A DNA stretch of 64,000 nucleotides from Trachythela sp. YZ-2020 (lineage: Eukaryota > Cnidaria > Anthozoa > Malacalcyonacea > Clavulariidae): the NCBI GenBank assembly GCA_016169945.1, contig JADLSH010000164.1, positions 62,001-126,000 on the forward strand, written 5' to 3'. A model generated the notes under the pieces. The model worked only from the letters and a program-made list of their open reading frames with translations. It did no database searches and had not been told where the DNA came from. Both the position numbers and the translations under genes were made by a program. This document shows positions 52,745 to 63,858 of the stretch, piece after piece. The first letter of the stretch is position 1; the number at the start of each line of letters is the position of its first letter.

Positions 52745-53235
52745 GAGTTAATGCAGGATAGACTAGTTTATTTATTGAATTTCGCCCAATTACATTTAAT
52801 TACAAAAATTATTTTAAAAATTTAAAAAATATTGAACAAGAATAGGGCTAGGAGCCTACTAGAAACCACTTGGCTTTTTGTTTAGGCCCCTAGAATATAT
52901 GATTACAATTTTGTACTTATACATTTATTATACAGTATACAATATTATAAGTTATATATTCATACGTACAAGCTTGAGGATAGTATTATTTGTGCCATAT
53001 TTTTATAGTCCTCGTCATTTTTCAGTATTAGATGGAATATGAAGGAAGTATTTTTCATTTCTCGTTTCTCGTTTAAAGATGTATTGCGATTCAATTTTTT
53101 TCAAGTCTTGCAAGACCATTCCAAATTTCAACTCCCTTATTTGCTAGTGAGTGTTTTGCATAATTTGTTCTCTTATAACACTTATGAAGGTGTGATGCAT
53201 TTCTAGTGTTGTGATTATGTATCTATAGTCACTAG
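52745..53235 (-). mobile_element. LINE 3' fragment
   Basis: Minus strand from 53220: HNHNTRNASHLHKCYKRTNY, AKHSLANKGVEIWNGLARLE, KN and a stop. This is the end of a LINE RT ORF (NTRxxxxL...xSLxxxGxxIWNxL) with about 350 bp of AT-rich 3' sequence after it. Confidence 0.65.
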
Positions 53236-53646
53236 ACATATCAAATTATATATTATTGTTATTACAACGCCTGTCGCTACAATATGTATTTAAATTGACT
53301 ATAATCTATACATTCAAACATTCTATAGTATAGTATAGAGAAAATAAAGGATAAAGTAGCACGGAATTGCGGATTCGATTCGCGACTATTAAAAGACGGC
53401 AGTTGAGCATTTTTAAACAGTAGAATACATCAAATAAATTTTAATTTAGGCGTACTGACTATTGTTTTGCTTAAATCCTTAATTCTGGAGAATAATATTA
53501 CTTCTCAAACTCATTAATAATTCATGAGCAAAACACAAAGGAAATCACCACCGTATCGTTGTCTTGATACCACGGTAATAAACACCCATAAATTAACGCA
53601 ACTTTCGCGTTGAATTTCTCTTTAAATACTGGTTTGTTTGAGAAGC
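53236..53646. other. Intron 1 segment: nothing recognised
   Basis: No ORFs or matched repeats. Confidence 0.4.
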
Positions 53647-53788
53647 TATATCATACACTCGAAGTCGTTTATTATAGTGATTTAAAAACACCTCAAAGTA
53701 TGTTAAAAAACTCGGCTAGCGCCTTGTTTTTCAACACACTTTTCGGTGTTTCAAATCACTATAATAAACTCCTTCTCGTGTATGATAT
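53647..53788. repeat. Fold-back repeat
   Basis: Arms atatcatacactcgaagtcg and (inverted) its complement at 53771-53788 pair for about 45 bp, including agtttattatagtgatttgaaa-like words. The centre contains gttaaaaaactcggctagcg. A 63-codon frame over it is not coding. Confidence 0.75.
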
Positions 53789-54695
53789 ATTACATCATTA
53801 ACATTATTTCATATTACCAATTTCTATTGCATTCGCTTGAACAGAGGTGTCAGAGATTTATAATCGATATAACAAACTACGCATGCTCGGGGGGAGCTCG
53901 CATTGGGGTTCTTTATTAGGTTATGTGAAATAGAATTCGAAGGTGCTTGTAGTGTTGACATTATGCTAATGAGTTAATATAGTTAATATAGTAAGGGATG
54001 TGGTTTGAGAAAACGAGCAAGGACAGTAAGGACATAGACACTAGAGAACGAGATTGAATGTAAACGCAAAATAACCACATTAATAAAACATTATAGTGCT
54101 TATAGCTGAGTTGTCTGTAGTTTGTAAAAATGTATATTGACGTGCATGCTCCCTGGCGTAAATTTATAAAGACTGCTCAACTCTGTATGGATATATCAAT
54201 GTTTGCTACAAATGGTACAAAGAGGTCATACTTCTTTAGTTTGGTATAGCAGACAGGCAAGCTCCCCCCGGATTGTTTACACTATACATCCATCTATCTA
54301 TTTATATCTGAGTCACTTATGTGAATTTTTGCCCTGTAATCACAATAGTTGCAATGTGAAACTTTGCACTAAAAATGATTTTACTTTTGTCCTAGAATCT
54401 GGGCAAAATCTGTCACTATTAGGACACCGTGCAATTTTGCATAAAATTGTTCAAATATGTAGAACTTGTATCTTTACACGCGCACATCCTTTTCCGCTCT
54501 TAATATGATGAACACTTGGTATTTGAGCAGAAATAGAATGCACCATCGGTTTAGGGGAAAGGAGAGTTTTCACGGAAAGCAACACCAAAAGACGTTTAAA
54601 TGTGTAAAAATGTCCGGATGATTTTGGTCAATTGTAACAATATATAATATTCCATTCCCAAATTTGTAGATTTGTTAATTACTTGTTGCACCTAC
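53789..54695. other. Intron 1 segment: nothing recognised
   Basis: A 101-codon plus frame (54203-54508) lacks similarity and splice context. No repeats seen. Confidence 0.4.
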
Positions 54696-54976
54696 CTCTC
54701 CGAGTTTAAGTTTGTGAGAATCGACAGTATGACATTTAAGATACCCAGAGGTAGATGTCCAAACAGCGGAAGTGCCTTGAACCAAACATTCAAGCTTTTC
54801 TAGTGCTTCCACCGGTTGAATTTTGTAATCAAAAGCATCTACGTAGAATCCGCTCCACTTCGGGAAATATTTTCGAAAGAATGCTCTTCTGTCATCCGTT
54901 GGAGATCCAGATGAGAAAAGTCTGTCCATTGTACTTGGTTTTGGATATATAAATCCATCATACTTATGGAAAGTTT
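54696..54976 (-). CDS. RNF213: RNF213-like exon 2
   Basis: A 281-nt exon bounded by acceptor gttttag and donor gtaggt. Its first two A complete a Lys codon begun by exon 1. It encodes TFHKYDGFIYPKPSTMDRLF, DDRRAFFRKYFPKWSGFYVD and CLVQGTSAVWTSTSGYLKC. The HKYDGFIYPKP stretch lies where RNF213 has the end of its carbohydrate-binding-like (CBM20) region. The ATG within it is not taken as a start because exon 1 feeds in frame. Confidence 0.83.
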
Positions 54977-55699
54977 CTAAAACGACAATTAAAAATTAAT
55001 TTGGCAAACATTTATGAGAGTCAAAAGACTGTATCACGCACATTAGTGTGTTGTTGACGGTTGCAAATTTGTGTCGATTTTCTTTTCCTCAAATCATTGA
55101 AACTCCCTTAAAATAGGATATGCATTGATGCATGCAAGACATCTCCCTAGCAACAGGTGAGAATTTTGTCTTAACTGACCAAACCACCGCGGGCGCTTTC
55201 CTATTTGACAACCGCTCTTTTTGAAAACAACTAAAACTCAGATTTCGCTGAACTGTCTCTCGTACTGCTGTGGAGTAAAGGCAAAAACAAGATAGTAGAC
55301 TTAAAAGTTGCAGAACAAATATCCAAGATAACGATTACTTGTTGCAATCGGGAAATTAACAAGGAGGAATTCTTTGCTACAACATTCTATAAAATGGAGT
55401 TTGTGCTCAAATGTATATTTTTGATGGCAAATAAACTCGACCAGGGACACAATATTGACAAAAAACAAATTGAATTATGTAATAAATATGTTTATCGTTC
55501 ACAATAATCCCCACAAGAAAACTGGTAAGTAGTCATCTCATGATTGGCTAAGACAAAAATTTTGTTTTTCAATGTATGCGTCAGAAATTTAAGAATTTAA
55601 CTGCCATTTTGCAAACCTTTATCAAAAAAGTTTTATTCTCGGGACATCGCAAAATACAGCGAAATAGAATCCACAAAACAAGAAAATTTCGGCGAAAGT
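54977..55699. other. Intron 1 first part: nothing recognised
   Basis: AT-rich, no coding frame or repeat ends. A gtagtagtag run at 55697 marks the start of the next fragment. Confidence 0.4.
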
Positions 55700-56285
55700 A
55701 GTAGTAGTAGCAAAAACTTTATTTATCCACGCTTCCCTCATCACCGAAGATGATTTTCATGAAGGGCGTCACACAATAATATATACAATAATAATCTAAC
55801 AATATTCAAATAAGTTGATTAAAAACTAAATAACTTCTAAAAACATGCACACGTATATTTAAAATTCAAGATAGATATGAAGATATCAAGAATGATCGAT
55901 GTCTGACTCAGTTATTGCATTTAACAAATTTTTGAAGATGCTTACAGACTCTGTCAGCTTTGCCTCCAAAGGTAAACTATTCCATAATACAGCTCCACTG
56001 TACCCTAAACTTTTTTTAAATATTCAGTATTAGGCTTAGGAACTGAAAGATTGGTATTAGCATTTCTGAGATTGTAATTAACATTTGTTTCCCTTATAGT
56101 AAATTTATCTTTTAAATTTGGGGCAGAGTGGTTGTTTAATATTTTATAAATAAAAACTGATTTATCGATTTTTAGTCTGTCGTTCAGATTCTTCCACGAC
56201 ATAGCATGGAGCAAATCCGACGACCTGACATCATAATTAGCACCAGTTATAACTCTAGGGAGTCTAGACGCTTAAATCAGTTATG
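55700..56285 (-). mobile_element. LINE 3' fragment (another family)
   Basis: Minus strand, two frames: SRLPRVITGANYDVRSSDLL, SWKNLNDRLKIDKSVFIYKI, then after a frameshift SLGYSGAVLWNSLPLEAKLT and FKNLLNA. This is the C-terminus of a LINE RT protein (xLGYSGAxLWNSLP). 5'-truncated, with a (tactac)n-like 3' end. Confidence 0.7.
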
Positions 56286-56358
56286 AAATATTTTGAATAA
56301 ACTAACTTCGATGGGAAATAAAGTGCGATATAACACTTACGTTGTGTCGTCTCATATT

Positions 56359-56569
56359 AGGGACTTTAAGATATGCCTAATCTACGACGCGGACGTGACG
56401 AAAAAACAGTCGCTAGTGTTTGGAAACCAGTTTTAATTTGCTTTTCTCGCGTCTCTGACTTTGTTTACAACCGGAGTCCATAGTTTTTACCCGTGTAGCT
56501 GAAACTGTGAGAATAGCGACTGTTTTTCGTCACGTCCGCGTCGTAAATTTAGCATATCTTAAAGTCGCT
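56359..56569. mobile_element. MITE with about 50-bp inverted ends
   Basis: Ends gggactttaagatatgc... and inverted partner share tacgacgcggacgtgacgaa and end at cagtcgct/agcgactg. The interior is unique. The ends are unlike the other MITEs here. Confidence 0.8.
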
Positions 56570-56779
56570 ATTACTAGAAGTTACTATCGCAAGTGGAGTG
56601 CTGCCTTAGCCAGTCCGAATGTCCAGTCAGTTACAAAAAGTATTGGTAATTTCGATACCACTTGAGCCTGCAATGTTTTTGGTCAGTATTTATAAAAATG
56701 TCTTCAAAAATTCATTAATAATTCATAATTATAAACTTTTTGGCAAATCATGTCAACCATATTATGTCACGTGAAGTGG

Positions 56780-57001
56780 CTTTATACCTGATAAAACTCA
56801 TCTTCATTAGTATTCTTTATATAAAAGCTCATCCTAATTAGTATTCTTTATATAAAGAATACTAATGAGACGTTTTTGAAGCTGTTTAATAAACTCGCAA
56901 TACGTCTTTTATTAGCAGTACGTGTTTTATTAGGTCTAATACCACTCGCGCTGCGCGCTCGTGGTTTTAAACCTAATAAAACACTCCTGCTCGTTTATTA
57001 A
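56780..57001. repeat. Small palindromes before the TTAA element
   Basis: attagtattctttatataaa is followed by its inverted copy (56835-56870), and 56925-56985 has aggtctaataccactcgcgc pairing with its complement. Possibly a fold-back element cut by the next insertion. Confidence 0.5.
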
Positions 57002-58518
57002 GGTGGTCTTATACAAAATTTTAAAAGAAAATCCTATTTTGCGATTAGCCATATTATGGCATCATTAATGATCCCTTTTCCGTTTTCTGGTGTTAATTTT
57101 TCTATTTGTTTTGCGGAAAATGGATGAATAGGGGAAAATAGCAGGTTGTTGGAAATTTTGTCCCGTTGCAACCACCATAGCAACGACATGTTATTGGAAA
57201 ATCGCGAGCATTGTAGCATTTACGAAAAAGTTTTTTCTCCGAATGAGTACCCACCTACCCCTCCCTAGCTATATAGTGATTATAAATTATTTCAAATTAC
57301 ACTAAGTACAAGTCGGTTATATTTAGGCGGGAGAGGCGTTATAATGGCGTGAAAGCAAATTGTGTTCATGCTATATATTTTGTATAATTAATTACGGTTC
57401 CACTTCAAGGCTATGACTGATTGAGGACATCATGTAAAGTCCGACGAAAGTCGATCTGCCATAACCTTTCAAAGAATCGAAGGGTTAAACATTGGTGTCT
57501 TTTTAAAGACGGCAACGGCGGAGGTCACAGCTGGGAACCAAACTTAGACGTTGAAATAGTATGTGTTAAACATTTTTCAAAAAATCTAGCATGGCATTTT
57601 CATGATATATATGCCTACCTCTCCCGTTTAGGATATGTTTGGGTATGTGATTTCGACCCCGAATTAGTCAACGTATATTTTGTTAGCATATGAAAATATA
57701 GGGGAGCTCCATGTCCAATTTTTCATTTGTGAAAATCAAGAAAAGGAAGGCCAAACGTAATCAAATGGGTCATTCTAGCTGCTGTTTGCCTTTCTTTGGT
57801 TAGTAATGTGTACTCAATATTATTGCAAAACGCTATTCGAAACTATAAACTTGATTTTATCAAAACAGCTCAAAACGTAAGAGTAAGAAAGAATAAGCAA
57901 AAGCAAGGAGAAACATATGCAGCTGGGTCATTTTAAACTTTCCAGATGCCTATTCAAGTCTTCAAATTAGGATAGTTTGTCGAAAACATACCTAAGAATA
58001 TTTTAAACTTAATTTTCCCAAATTGTCAATTCACGAGACGTTAAAAACTCTCCTGGGTTTACTATTTATGCAATCAAGGTGACATTTTCAGCATTTACTC
58101 ATTACTATTAAACCTTTGATGTGAACCTAAAAAATACTATGTGTGAGTTATACATGCCACAGCCCAACCCTATTAATGAACTGAACATGCCCATATTTTC
58201 ATTCATCTATAAACAGAAGTAAAATTTATACACTCTATGCCTTTAGCTGAGTATTTTTTTAGGTTCACGACATAGATAGGTCTATTTTGTATCCATTAAA
58301 GCTGTTTTGGAGATCATTCGTAGTTTACTTTGGCTCCCATCATTTGTGGCGCAAACACCATATTTTACTCCATATGGGGTCATATCTTGGTTACTATGGC
58401 AACAACAAATGTATAAGTGAGTGATTTCGTGTCAGCTACCCACATTCTATAATATTAGAGTAAAAAATGAGGAAAAAGTATTAAATTAGGAAAAAAGTTT
58501 TCAACGTATAAGACCACC
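57002..58518. mobile_element. TTAA-flanked element with 13-bp exact inverted ends
   Basis: GGTGGTCTTATAC at 57002 and GTATAAGACCACC ending at 58518, each bordered by TTAA (56998-57001, 58519-58522). TTAA duplication is used by piggyBac and Kolobok superfamilies. The 1.5-kb interior has no complete transposase. Confidence 0.8.
57421..57693 (+). CDS. Unidentified 90-codon frame inside the TTAA element
   Basis: No ATG at its start (begins at TTG). It reads KSICHNLSKNRRVKHWCLFK, DGNGGGHSWEPNLDVEIV and YAYLSRLGYVWVCDFDPELV. Trp- and Asp-rich composition hints at a protein remnant, but no family was recognised. Confidence 0.25.
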   Translation: MRTSCKVRRKSICHNLSKNRRVKHWCLFKDGNGGGHSWEPNLDVEIVCVKHFSKNLAWHFHDIYAYLSRLGYVWVCDFDPELVNVYFVSI

Positions 58519-58524
58519 TTAAAC

Positions 58525-58814
58525 AGTACGTAAAATGTAGTTAGTTTGTAGAGAATGTAGTGTAAAAGAGTTGTATAAACTTGCACTTTCATTTTGGCCT
58601 TTTTAATTGGGGCTCGTGATCGCATTTATATAAGCCAGAAGACATGGATAAATATGGACTAGTTCTTGATCCAATTATTAATATTTTTGCAATTAAAATG
58701 TTCTAATCACAATACAGATCGAAGTATCGGTATCGGTTTTGGTATCGGTATCGACCAAAATGCTTAGTATCGGACTGGTATCGTATCGAGTCGAAAAAGG
58801 CTGGTATCGCCCAT
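58525..58814. repeat. hAT-like GGTATC-rich terminal remnant
   Basis: 58718-58812 repeats tatcgg/ggtatcg and ends cccatccctaatatta, like the common 'tagggatgggcgatacc' terminus of some hAT elements. Only one end is visible. Confidence 0.45.
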
Positions 58815-58955
58815 CCCTAATATTACAGTGTTGCGTGTTACCATGGTTACAGTGATTGACTGAATTCTTCATGTTACAATAACTTTTAGGAACTGGGAAG
58901 CTTGGTTCGAGTAGGCGAGGGGATTCTGCATGCATGTATTTCTAGTATATATTAA
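58815..58955 (+). repeat. Dispersed repeat R2, partial copy
   Basis: Matches the reverse complement of 60715-60848: gtgttgcgtgttaccatggt, acttcatgttacaataac-like, and ggggattctgcatgcatgta. Together with 60.7 kb it forms a widely spaced inverted pair. Confidence 0.75.
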
Positions 58956-59049
58956 ATGTTTGGTTTTTGAGGGGGATTCAAGACCTCTCGCTCATTGCGC
59001 GTAACGTCTGTTTTGCGAAACTCGAAGCGCGCTCGATTATGGTGAAAAT

Positions 59050-59335
59050 ATCAAGATTTTTTCTCGGCATCTCGTTCGATTGGACTAATAGTAGAAGATG
59101 TTTGTAGATGGAATATACGAACGAAAATTTATATACAATTTTAGACCTAGCCAGGAGAAGTTGCGAAAAATGCAACTTTAGGCCCTCTGTCAGGAATCGA
59201 ATCTGCGGCCCTGCGATTCCGGTGCAGCGCTCTAACCAACTGAGCTACAGACTCCAGTTGCTGAGCATTAACCGCAAAATCGTGTATATATGATGGGAGT
59301 GATGCCAGTATAAGATATGGGTAATATAGTTTACT
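59050..59335 (-). repeat. tRNA-derived SINE, single diverged copy
   Basis: Same family as the 50.6-51.7 kb array: 'tttgtagatggaat', 'gcgaaaaatgcaactt' and a tRNA-like head (59186-59258) with TAGCTCAGTTGG and GATTCGATTCC boxes on the minus strand. Confidence 0.8.
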
Positions 59336-59413
59336 ATTTGAGTAAAATCAAGACGAGATTTCGATACATTTTGCTTTCAGACGAAATCAATTTCAAATTC
59401 ATTTTACTTAAGG

Positions 59414-59829
59414 CTGATTTTCATTAATCGGCGACAGTCGGCGATGTCGAATCTGCGATTGTCTGCGAGCATCGCAGGCAGGCGATTTTCTTTATCGTAG
59501 TTTGTCGGAAATCTCCATTTTTTTAATAATTATGCGGGAATTTTAAATCAGTGCGTAGAGAAGCTGGGACAAAGTTAAAGGCTTCTACGATTATCGCGAT
59601 TGTCGCAGACTATTTACGAACAGTGTTTTCATTAGTTGTTTTTGTCGCAGAGTGTCTGCGACTATCACCGACTATCGCAACAAAACAATTTATTTTTTTT
59701 ATTACGATTGTCTGCGACAGTCGCGGATGAATTACGATAAGTGGTTTTCATTCGTCTGAAGCTGTCTGCGATGCTCGCAGACAGTCGCAGAATCGACATC
59801 GCCGACTGTCGCCGATTAATGAAAACCAG
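59414..59829. mobile_element. MITE with nearly 70-bp inverted ends
   Basis: Ends CTGATTTTCATTAATCGGCG and inverted CTGGTTTTCATTAATCGGCG match for about 68 bp with few changes, through gcgagcatcgcag. The interior repeats gtctgcgac-type words. No ORF; superfamily not determined. Confidence 0.85.
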
Positions 59830-60714
59830 GTTTAATTACAAGCCTGGAATATCTTCCTCGTCCAAAATCCGCATGATTTGCGAAATCTTGTGATTATTTG
59901 AATGTAAATGGTAATTCTTTGTTTAGCATAGCTTGAAAGTCTACCCATTGTAGCACTTTCAAAATAGAAATCTCTCTACTTGTTTATCACGCTAAACTGT
60001 TATAGTGTTTATACAACTTGTCTGTTGTGGTTTTGGAATGTTGTCACAAAAGCGTTTAAGCTGGTGTTACATTTCTTGTCATGCTTTGTTGCATATTTAA
60101 CCCGTTTTCAAATGCAAATTGACCGGACGAAATACGCGTAATGACTAATGACTGATGTCACGATAAAAATGTGATCTGATCATGTAAAAGCTGTAATGGT
60201 CTCTAGATATGTCAGTTCTGTGGTGTTAGTAGACACTTCGACCCTGTGATCATGGTTTTTATTGACCTCTGGAAGATATGAGAGAGCAACTACCGTTACG
60301 ACAGTAAGCAGTATGTGAATTTTATCGTCATCATTGCATGGTATGTCATCCTTACATAAATTATGTTGGGATAGTCCTCGTTGATTTGTTGACATGACTC
60401 TTGTACACTTTTAATATTTTTTAACCGCCATGTGCAGGAATCGCAACATAAGTATAAGAAACTGCGCAATATAAAATGCCGATCGTAGCAAACTCTGTTA
60501 AAACAGACTTCAGACAATATACCATAGTTAGTACAGAAAAAGAACTAAAATTAGAGCGACGGTTGCTGGTTTACAGTAATCTTTACGCGAAAATCTTTAC
60601 AGAAATCTTTTTGCGTTACGCGAAACTCGATAAGTAACGCGATTCGAGAGCCGTCGAAGGTTTCTCGCGCGAAACGCGCTCGATCCTCGATGTATACTTT
60701 CCGTTGGACGATAC
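59830..60714. other. Upstream intron segment: nothing recognised
   Basis: Minus-strand frames of about 70 codons near 60180-60517 lack similarity. No repeats matched. Confidence 0.4.
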
Positions 60715-61140
60715 TGTATATTACTAGAAATACATGCATGCAGAATCCCCTCGCCCATTCGAACCACACAATTTACTCCCCCAAACGTTATTGTAACATG
60801 AAGTACTGAGTCGATCGCTGTAACCATGGTAACACGCAACACTGTATATTTCTTTTATTTTGTACAAAATGGTAAAATATTGATAATATTTGTTAATTTT
60901 AACTATAAAATTATCAATTTCCCAACTATATAAAGTAGGTATGTTATTACGTACTCTTTTAGCTTTGATTTACTGTAAAATTCAACCTTAGAAGTCTCAG
61001 AAAACATTTCGAAATTTTCATAAAACTTCAACTGTTTTTTAACAGTATTTTTATACTTGTTTTTGAGATTTAATATGTTGTTTCTTATTCTATGATGTAT
61101 TTGAATTAATACTAAAACACCTTTTAAGATTAATCAATGT
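60715..61140 (-). repeat. Dispersed repeat R2, longest minus copy
   Basis: Reverse complement matches 4900-5510 over several blocks and 58815-58955 at its end. Noncoding. Confidence 0.65.
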
Positions 61141-61759
61141 TGTATTGACCACACATGATGACCTAAGCATTTTCAAATCACAAACTATAATATACTGCAT
61201 TGGCATACGGCAAAATCAAGTATACAAAATAGACACTTACTCGTTTAAAACGCTTTAAAACTCGAAAATCTTGTCTTTCTTCGGTCTTTTGACTGTTTTT
61301 TTTCCCTTGTTCCTCTGAATAATTTTCATTTATCTCGTTTAAGAGACTTTGTTTGTCTCTTTATGTCAATATATCCCGACTCCTGAGTACAAAACAGTTT
61401 TCTACTTTTCTCTCGGCCTGAACTCGCGCATGCGCATAACGTACAAAACCGTCCATTGCATAATGGCGGACAACTTTGCATTCCGCTATGTTGTCACATA
61501 CCCGGGTGTAAATATCCGAGCGGAATTAGTACCCTCGCACGGCGCTTCGCGCCGGCTCGGGGATTAATTTAGTAATCAGATTTTTTTACGACCGTGATTT
61601 TGAAGCTTGAACTTTACATCCTTTTTTGGCACGATTTTGGTGCGTTCAAATTTTTGCAGTTTCAACATAGAATGAAAGCGCTATTGGTAATGACCAAGTA
61701 ATGATAAATGATAAACCGGTTACCCGATATTCCTCTTTTCGATGTTTGGGGGTAGAACT
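61141..61759. other. Intron segment with a rejected exon candidate
   Basis: A charged minus-strand frame with a good donor ends at 61241 but its phase does not fit exon 2. 61515-61540 shares cggaattagtaccctcg with the opposite strand of 4600. Nothing else. Confidence 0.4.
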
Positions 61760-62460
61760 CGATCAAACTCAGAGATCCCAAGGATAGTGCAAAGTTCATG
61801 GGGTAAAGTACTGATCATATAGGCAAATGAATACGGTATGGATTTGGCAACATCCACGTTTAGCACAGAAGATCTGATCAGAGTCATTTTTACACTACAG
61901 AGTCATTTTTATACTCGAATTTAAATGTAAAATATTTATAGTTATAGAGCTTAATAGAGGTAACACAGCTGTAATTTCTTGCAACTCTTAAATATAAATT
62001 ATTTGAATGACTGAATTATTCGCGCTTGTAATTCATTGTTCAGTGTGTAACTGTATCAAATGACTTTCTTATTCGAAAGGACATTTCCTTTAAAGCGGAA
62101 GCATTGGCATGAGTCTATCGCTTTCTATAAATAGCACTGTAAACAGTGTTTACTATTATTGTTTTATTCCAACAAATGCAATTCTTTTCGTTAGCACGCA
62201 GCGCTTTACTATTTATTATTTTATTCACGGCCACGGACTTATTAGAAAGCGAACGAAATATATTTCCTCGTATATTTCAATATGCTGGCCATAAATCAAC
62301 TCTCGTGCGATCGAGAGCACGTCTATTCACCGGCTATGCTGCACGCAAATTATATATTTATATTGGAAAAATGTCTATATGCCTTTATAGAGGATAGATA
62401 ATTTTTCACAAAATTCGTCTTTTCAATGTATACTCCAGAGTTGAAGTAAAATTTGAAGAT
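61760..62460 (+). repeat. Dispersed repeat R1, second copy
   Basis: Matches 28548-29390 along most of its length, without the hAT insertion. Overlapping 61-83-codon frames inside are not believed. Confidence 0.65.
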
Positions 62461-62858
62461 GAATTAGTTAGACAAGCGAACAAAAAGCGAACTATATAAC
62501 AACCAACCTCGTACCCAGGGCCTGCTAAGGGCTAAGGCCCTGGTAAATGCTGGTCTCAAAGCATGCAATATTTTTAGACATGAGACGATTCGAATGGGGG
62601 GAGTGTCTGACAAAACTATAATTATTACAAAAACATGGCATCGATCAATGAGTGTGAAGACCCGAAGACAAGATGAATTTTTGGGAGTGCAATTATTTAT
62701 TTTGTTTTCAAGGAATCCTCAAGGTGAACAGATATACATCGAATGCAATTTAATTAGGTGAGTAACCAAACTGACTAATTTATATTATCAATATGTTTGA
62801 AAATATTTATAGTTTTAAATAAATACAATCGTATATCTATTAGTGGACCATTACTTAC
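62461..62858. other. Intron segment before exon 1: nothing recognised
   Basis: AT-rich intron sequence, no feature. Confidence 0.4.
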
Positions 62859-62992
62859 TTTCTTTAATATATGGAACTATTGCTCTTTCTTTAGAAATCC
62901 GAAATATATCACAAAAATCACTGCCATCACTATCATAAGAAGTCATTACTCGTTGTGATAAACTATAATACGAAAGTTTACAGAAAGCTATA
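62859..62992 (-). CDS. RNF213: RNF213-like exon 1 (window numbering; internal exon)
   Basis: A 134-nt exon bounded by acceptor attaacgacag and donor gtaagt. It encodes IAFCKLSYYSLSQRVMTSYD, SDGSDFCDIFRISKER, AIVPYIKE, and its last A joins AA of exon 2 as Lys. The join reads VPYIKEKTFHKYDG, where RNF213 has the 'IPYKYVxxxG' end of the CBM20-like domain, a weak resemblance. The acceptor side is open in frame, so earlier exons lie beyond this one. The internal ATG (62950) is not taken as the start but cannot be excluded. Confidence 0.7.
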
Positions 62993-63777
62993 CTGTCGTT
63001 AATAACAATGAGAAAAATATCGACAGCGGTTTAATATTTTGAATTAATATCTGATGTAATATAATTGCCCTTTTTAAACGTGATCTATATATGTATCGTC
63101 AGTCTAATATTGAATAAACATAATTCATCCACAATGAAACTGTTTTCTATTCAGGCAGGAACAATAGAATGATTAGAATCTCATTTGAATGATAATCTTC
63201 CTAAAATATTTACCTACTTGAAAAGAGCAACTCCAACTTTTTAAAACTAAACTTACATATCTAGTCTCCTGTATAAATTAGGTTCGTTGTTTAATTGTAC
63301 TTGTATTTTTTATATAATTGTAGTATGAGGCTATAAAGCATAGTGTAGTTAACATGTTATATTATTAAAGATGTATATTGTAGGCCTCCCTGAAAACCAC
63401 CTCGGTAAGTGGAGCTTCCTGAATAATAATTATTATTATTAAATGGTAAAAATATTTCACTGGTAGTAATATTGTCCATATTTGGTAAAAAACATATTTC
63501 TGGTAGGCAAAACAAACACTTCATTTCCATTCTCTTTTATCATGCAATATAATGGACCAGTCATTAATAATGGGTGGAAGGCAGCAGGTGAGAAAAGGTA
63601 GTTGGCCTCAATTATTTTTGCCCTTAATGGAGGGCAGCCTCAATTCTAAAAATATGTGCTAGGAGGGGTTACTTGAAGAATTTTAATGAAAGAATACAAA
63701 ACATTGTCCATGTACCTAGTATAAATCAACAGATGTAATATAAATGACTTCATACAAGTCCAACATTTCACAAAAAA
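62993..63777. other. Upstream intron: nothing recognised
   Basis: AT-rich sequence with no accepted exon, no repeat ends and no promoter-like signal. Confidence 0.45.
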
Positions 63778-63858
63778 AATTCACACTGTCCAGAATTCTT
63801 CTGGACGTGACATGAATTCACACTGTCCAGAATTCTTCTGGACGTGTCTTCTGGACGT
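63778..63858. repeat. Tandem duplicated palindrome
   Basis: A unit of about 37 bp with the palindrome gtccagaattcttctggac is present twice in tandem (63788 and 63829), followed by a further partial copy cttctggacgt. Could fold into a double hairpin. Confidence 0.85.

Larger units (their letters stand above)
759..62992 (-). other. RNF213: RNF213-like gene span (18 internal exons, both ends outside the window)
   Basis: Eighteen minus-strand exons join without a stop into about 1,550 codons. Exon lengths in transcript order are 134, 281, 254, 222, 202, 402, 96, 117, 208, 318, 575, 163, 218, 333, 821, 119, 81 and 107 nt. Every junction is GT-AG and phase-compatible. RNF213 is a cytosolic AAA+ ATPase and RING/RZ-type E3 ubiquitin ligase linked in vertebrates to lipid droplets, antimicrobial ubiquitylation and moyamoya disease. 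The part encoded here corresponds to the N-terminal arm and helical linker/stalk up to just before AAA1. Walker motifs and the RING should lie beyond position 1. Introns range from about 0.4 to over 12 kb, and the long ones are made of transposons. The family call rests on remembered conserved blocks; a profile search would settle it. Confidence 0.9.

Noticed and set aside
54203..54508. 101-codon plus frame as a gene
   Set aside because: No similarity, poor start context, lies in an intron without repeat or splice support.
61241..61353. Charged minus frame (NENYSEEQGKKNSQKTEERQ...) with a good gtaagt donor, as an RNF213 exon
   Set aside because: Its only open frame ends in phase 0, while exon 2 needs two bases and is already served by exon 1. 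No clear acceptor or in-frame ATG.
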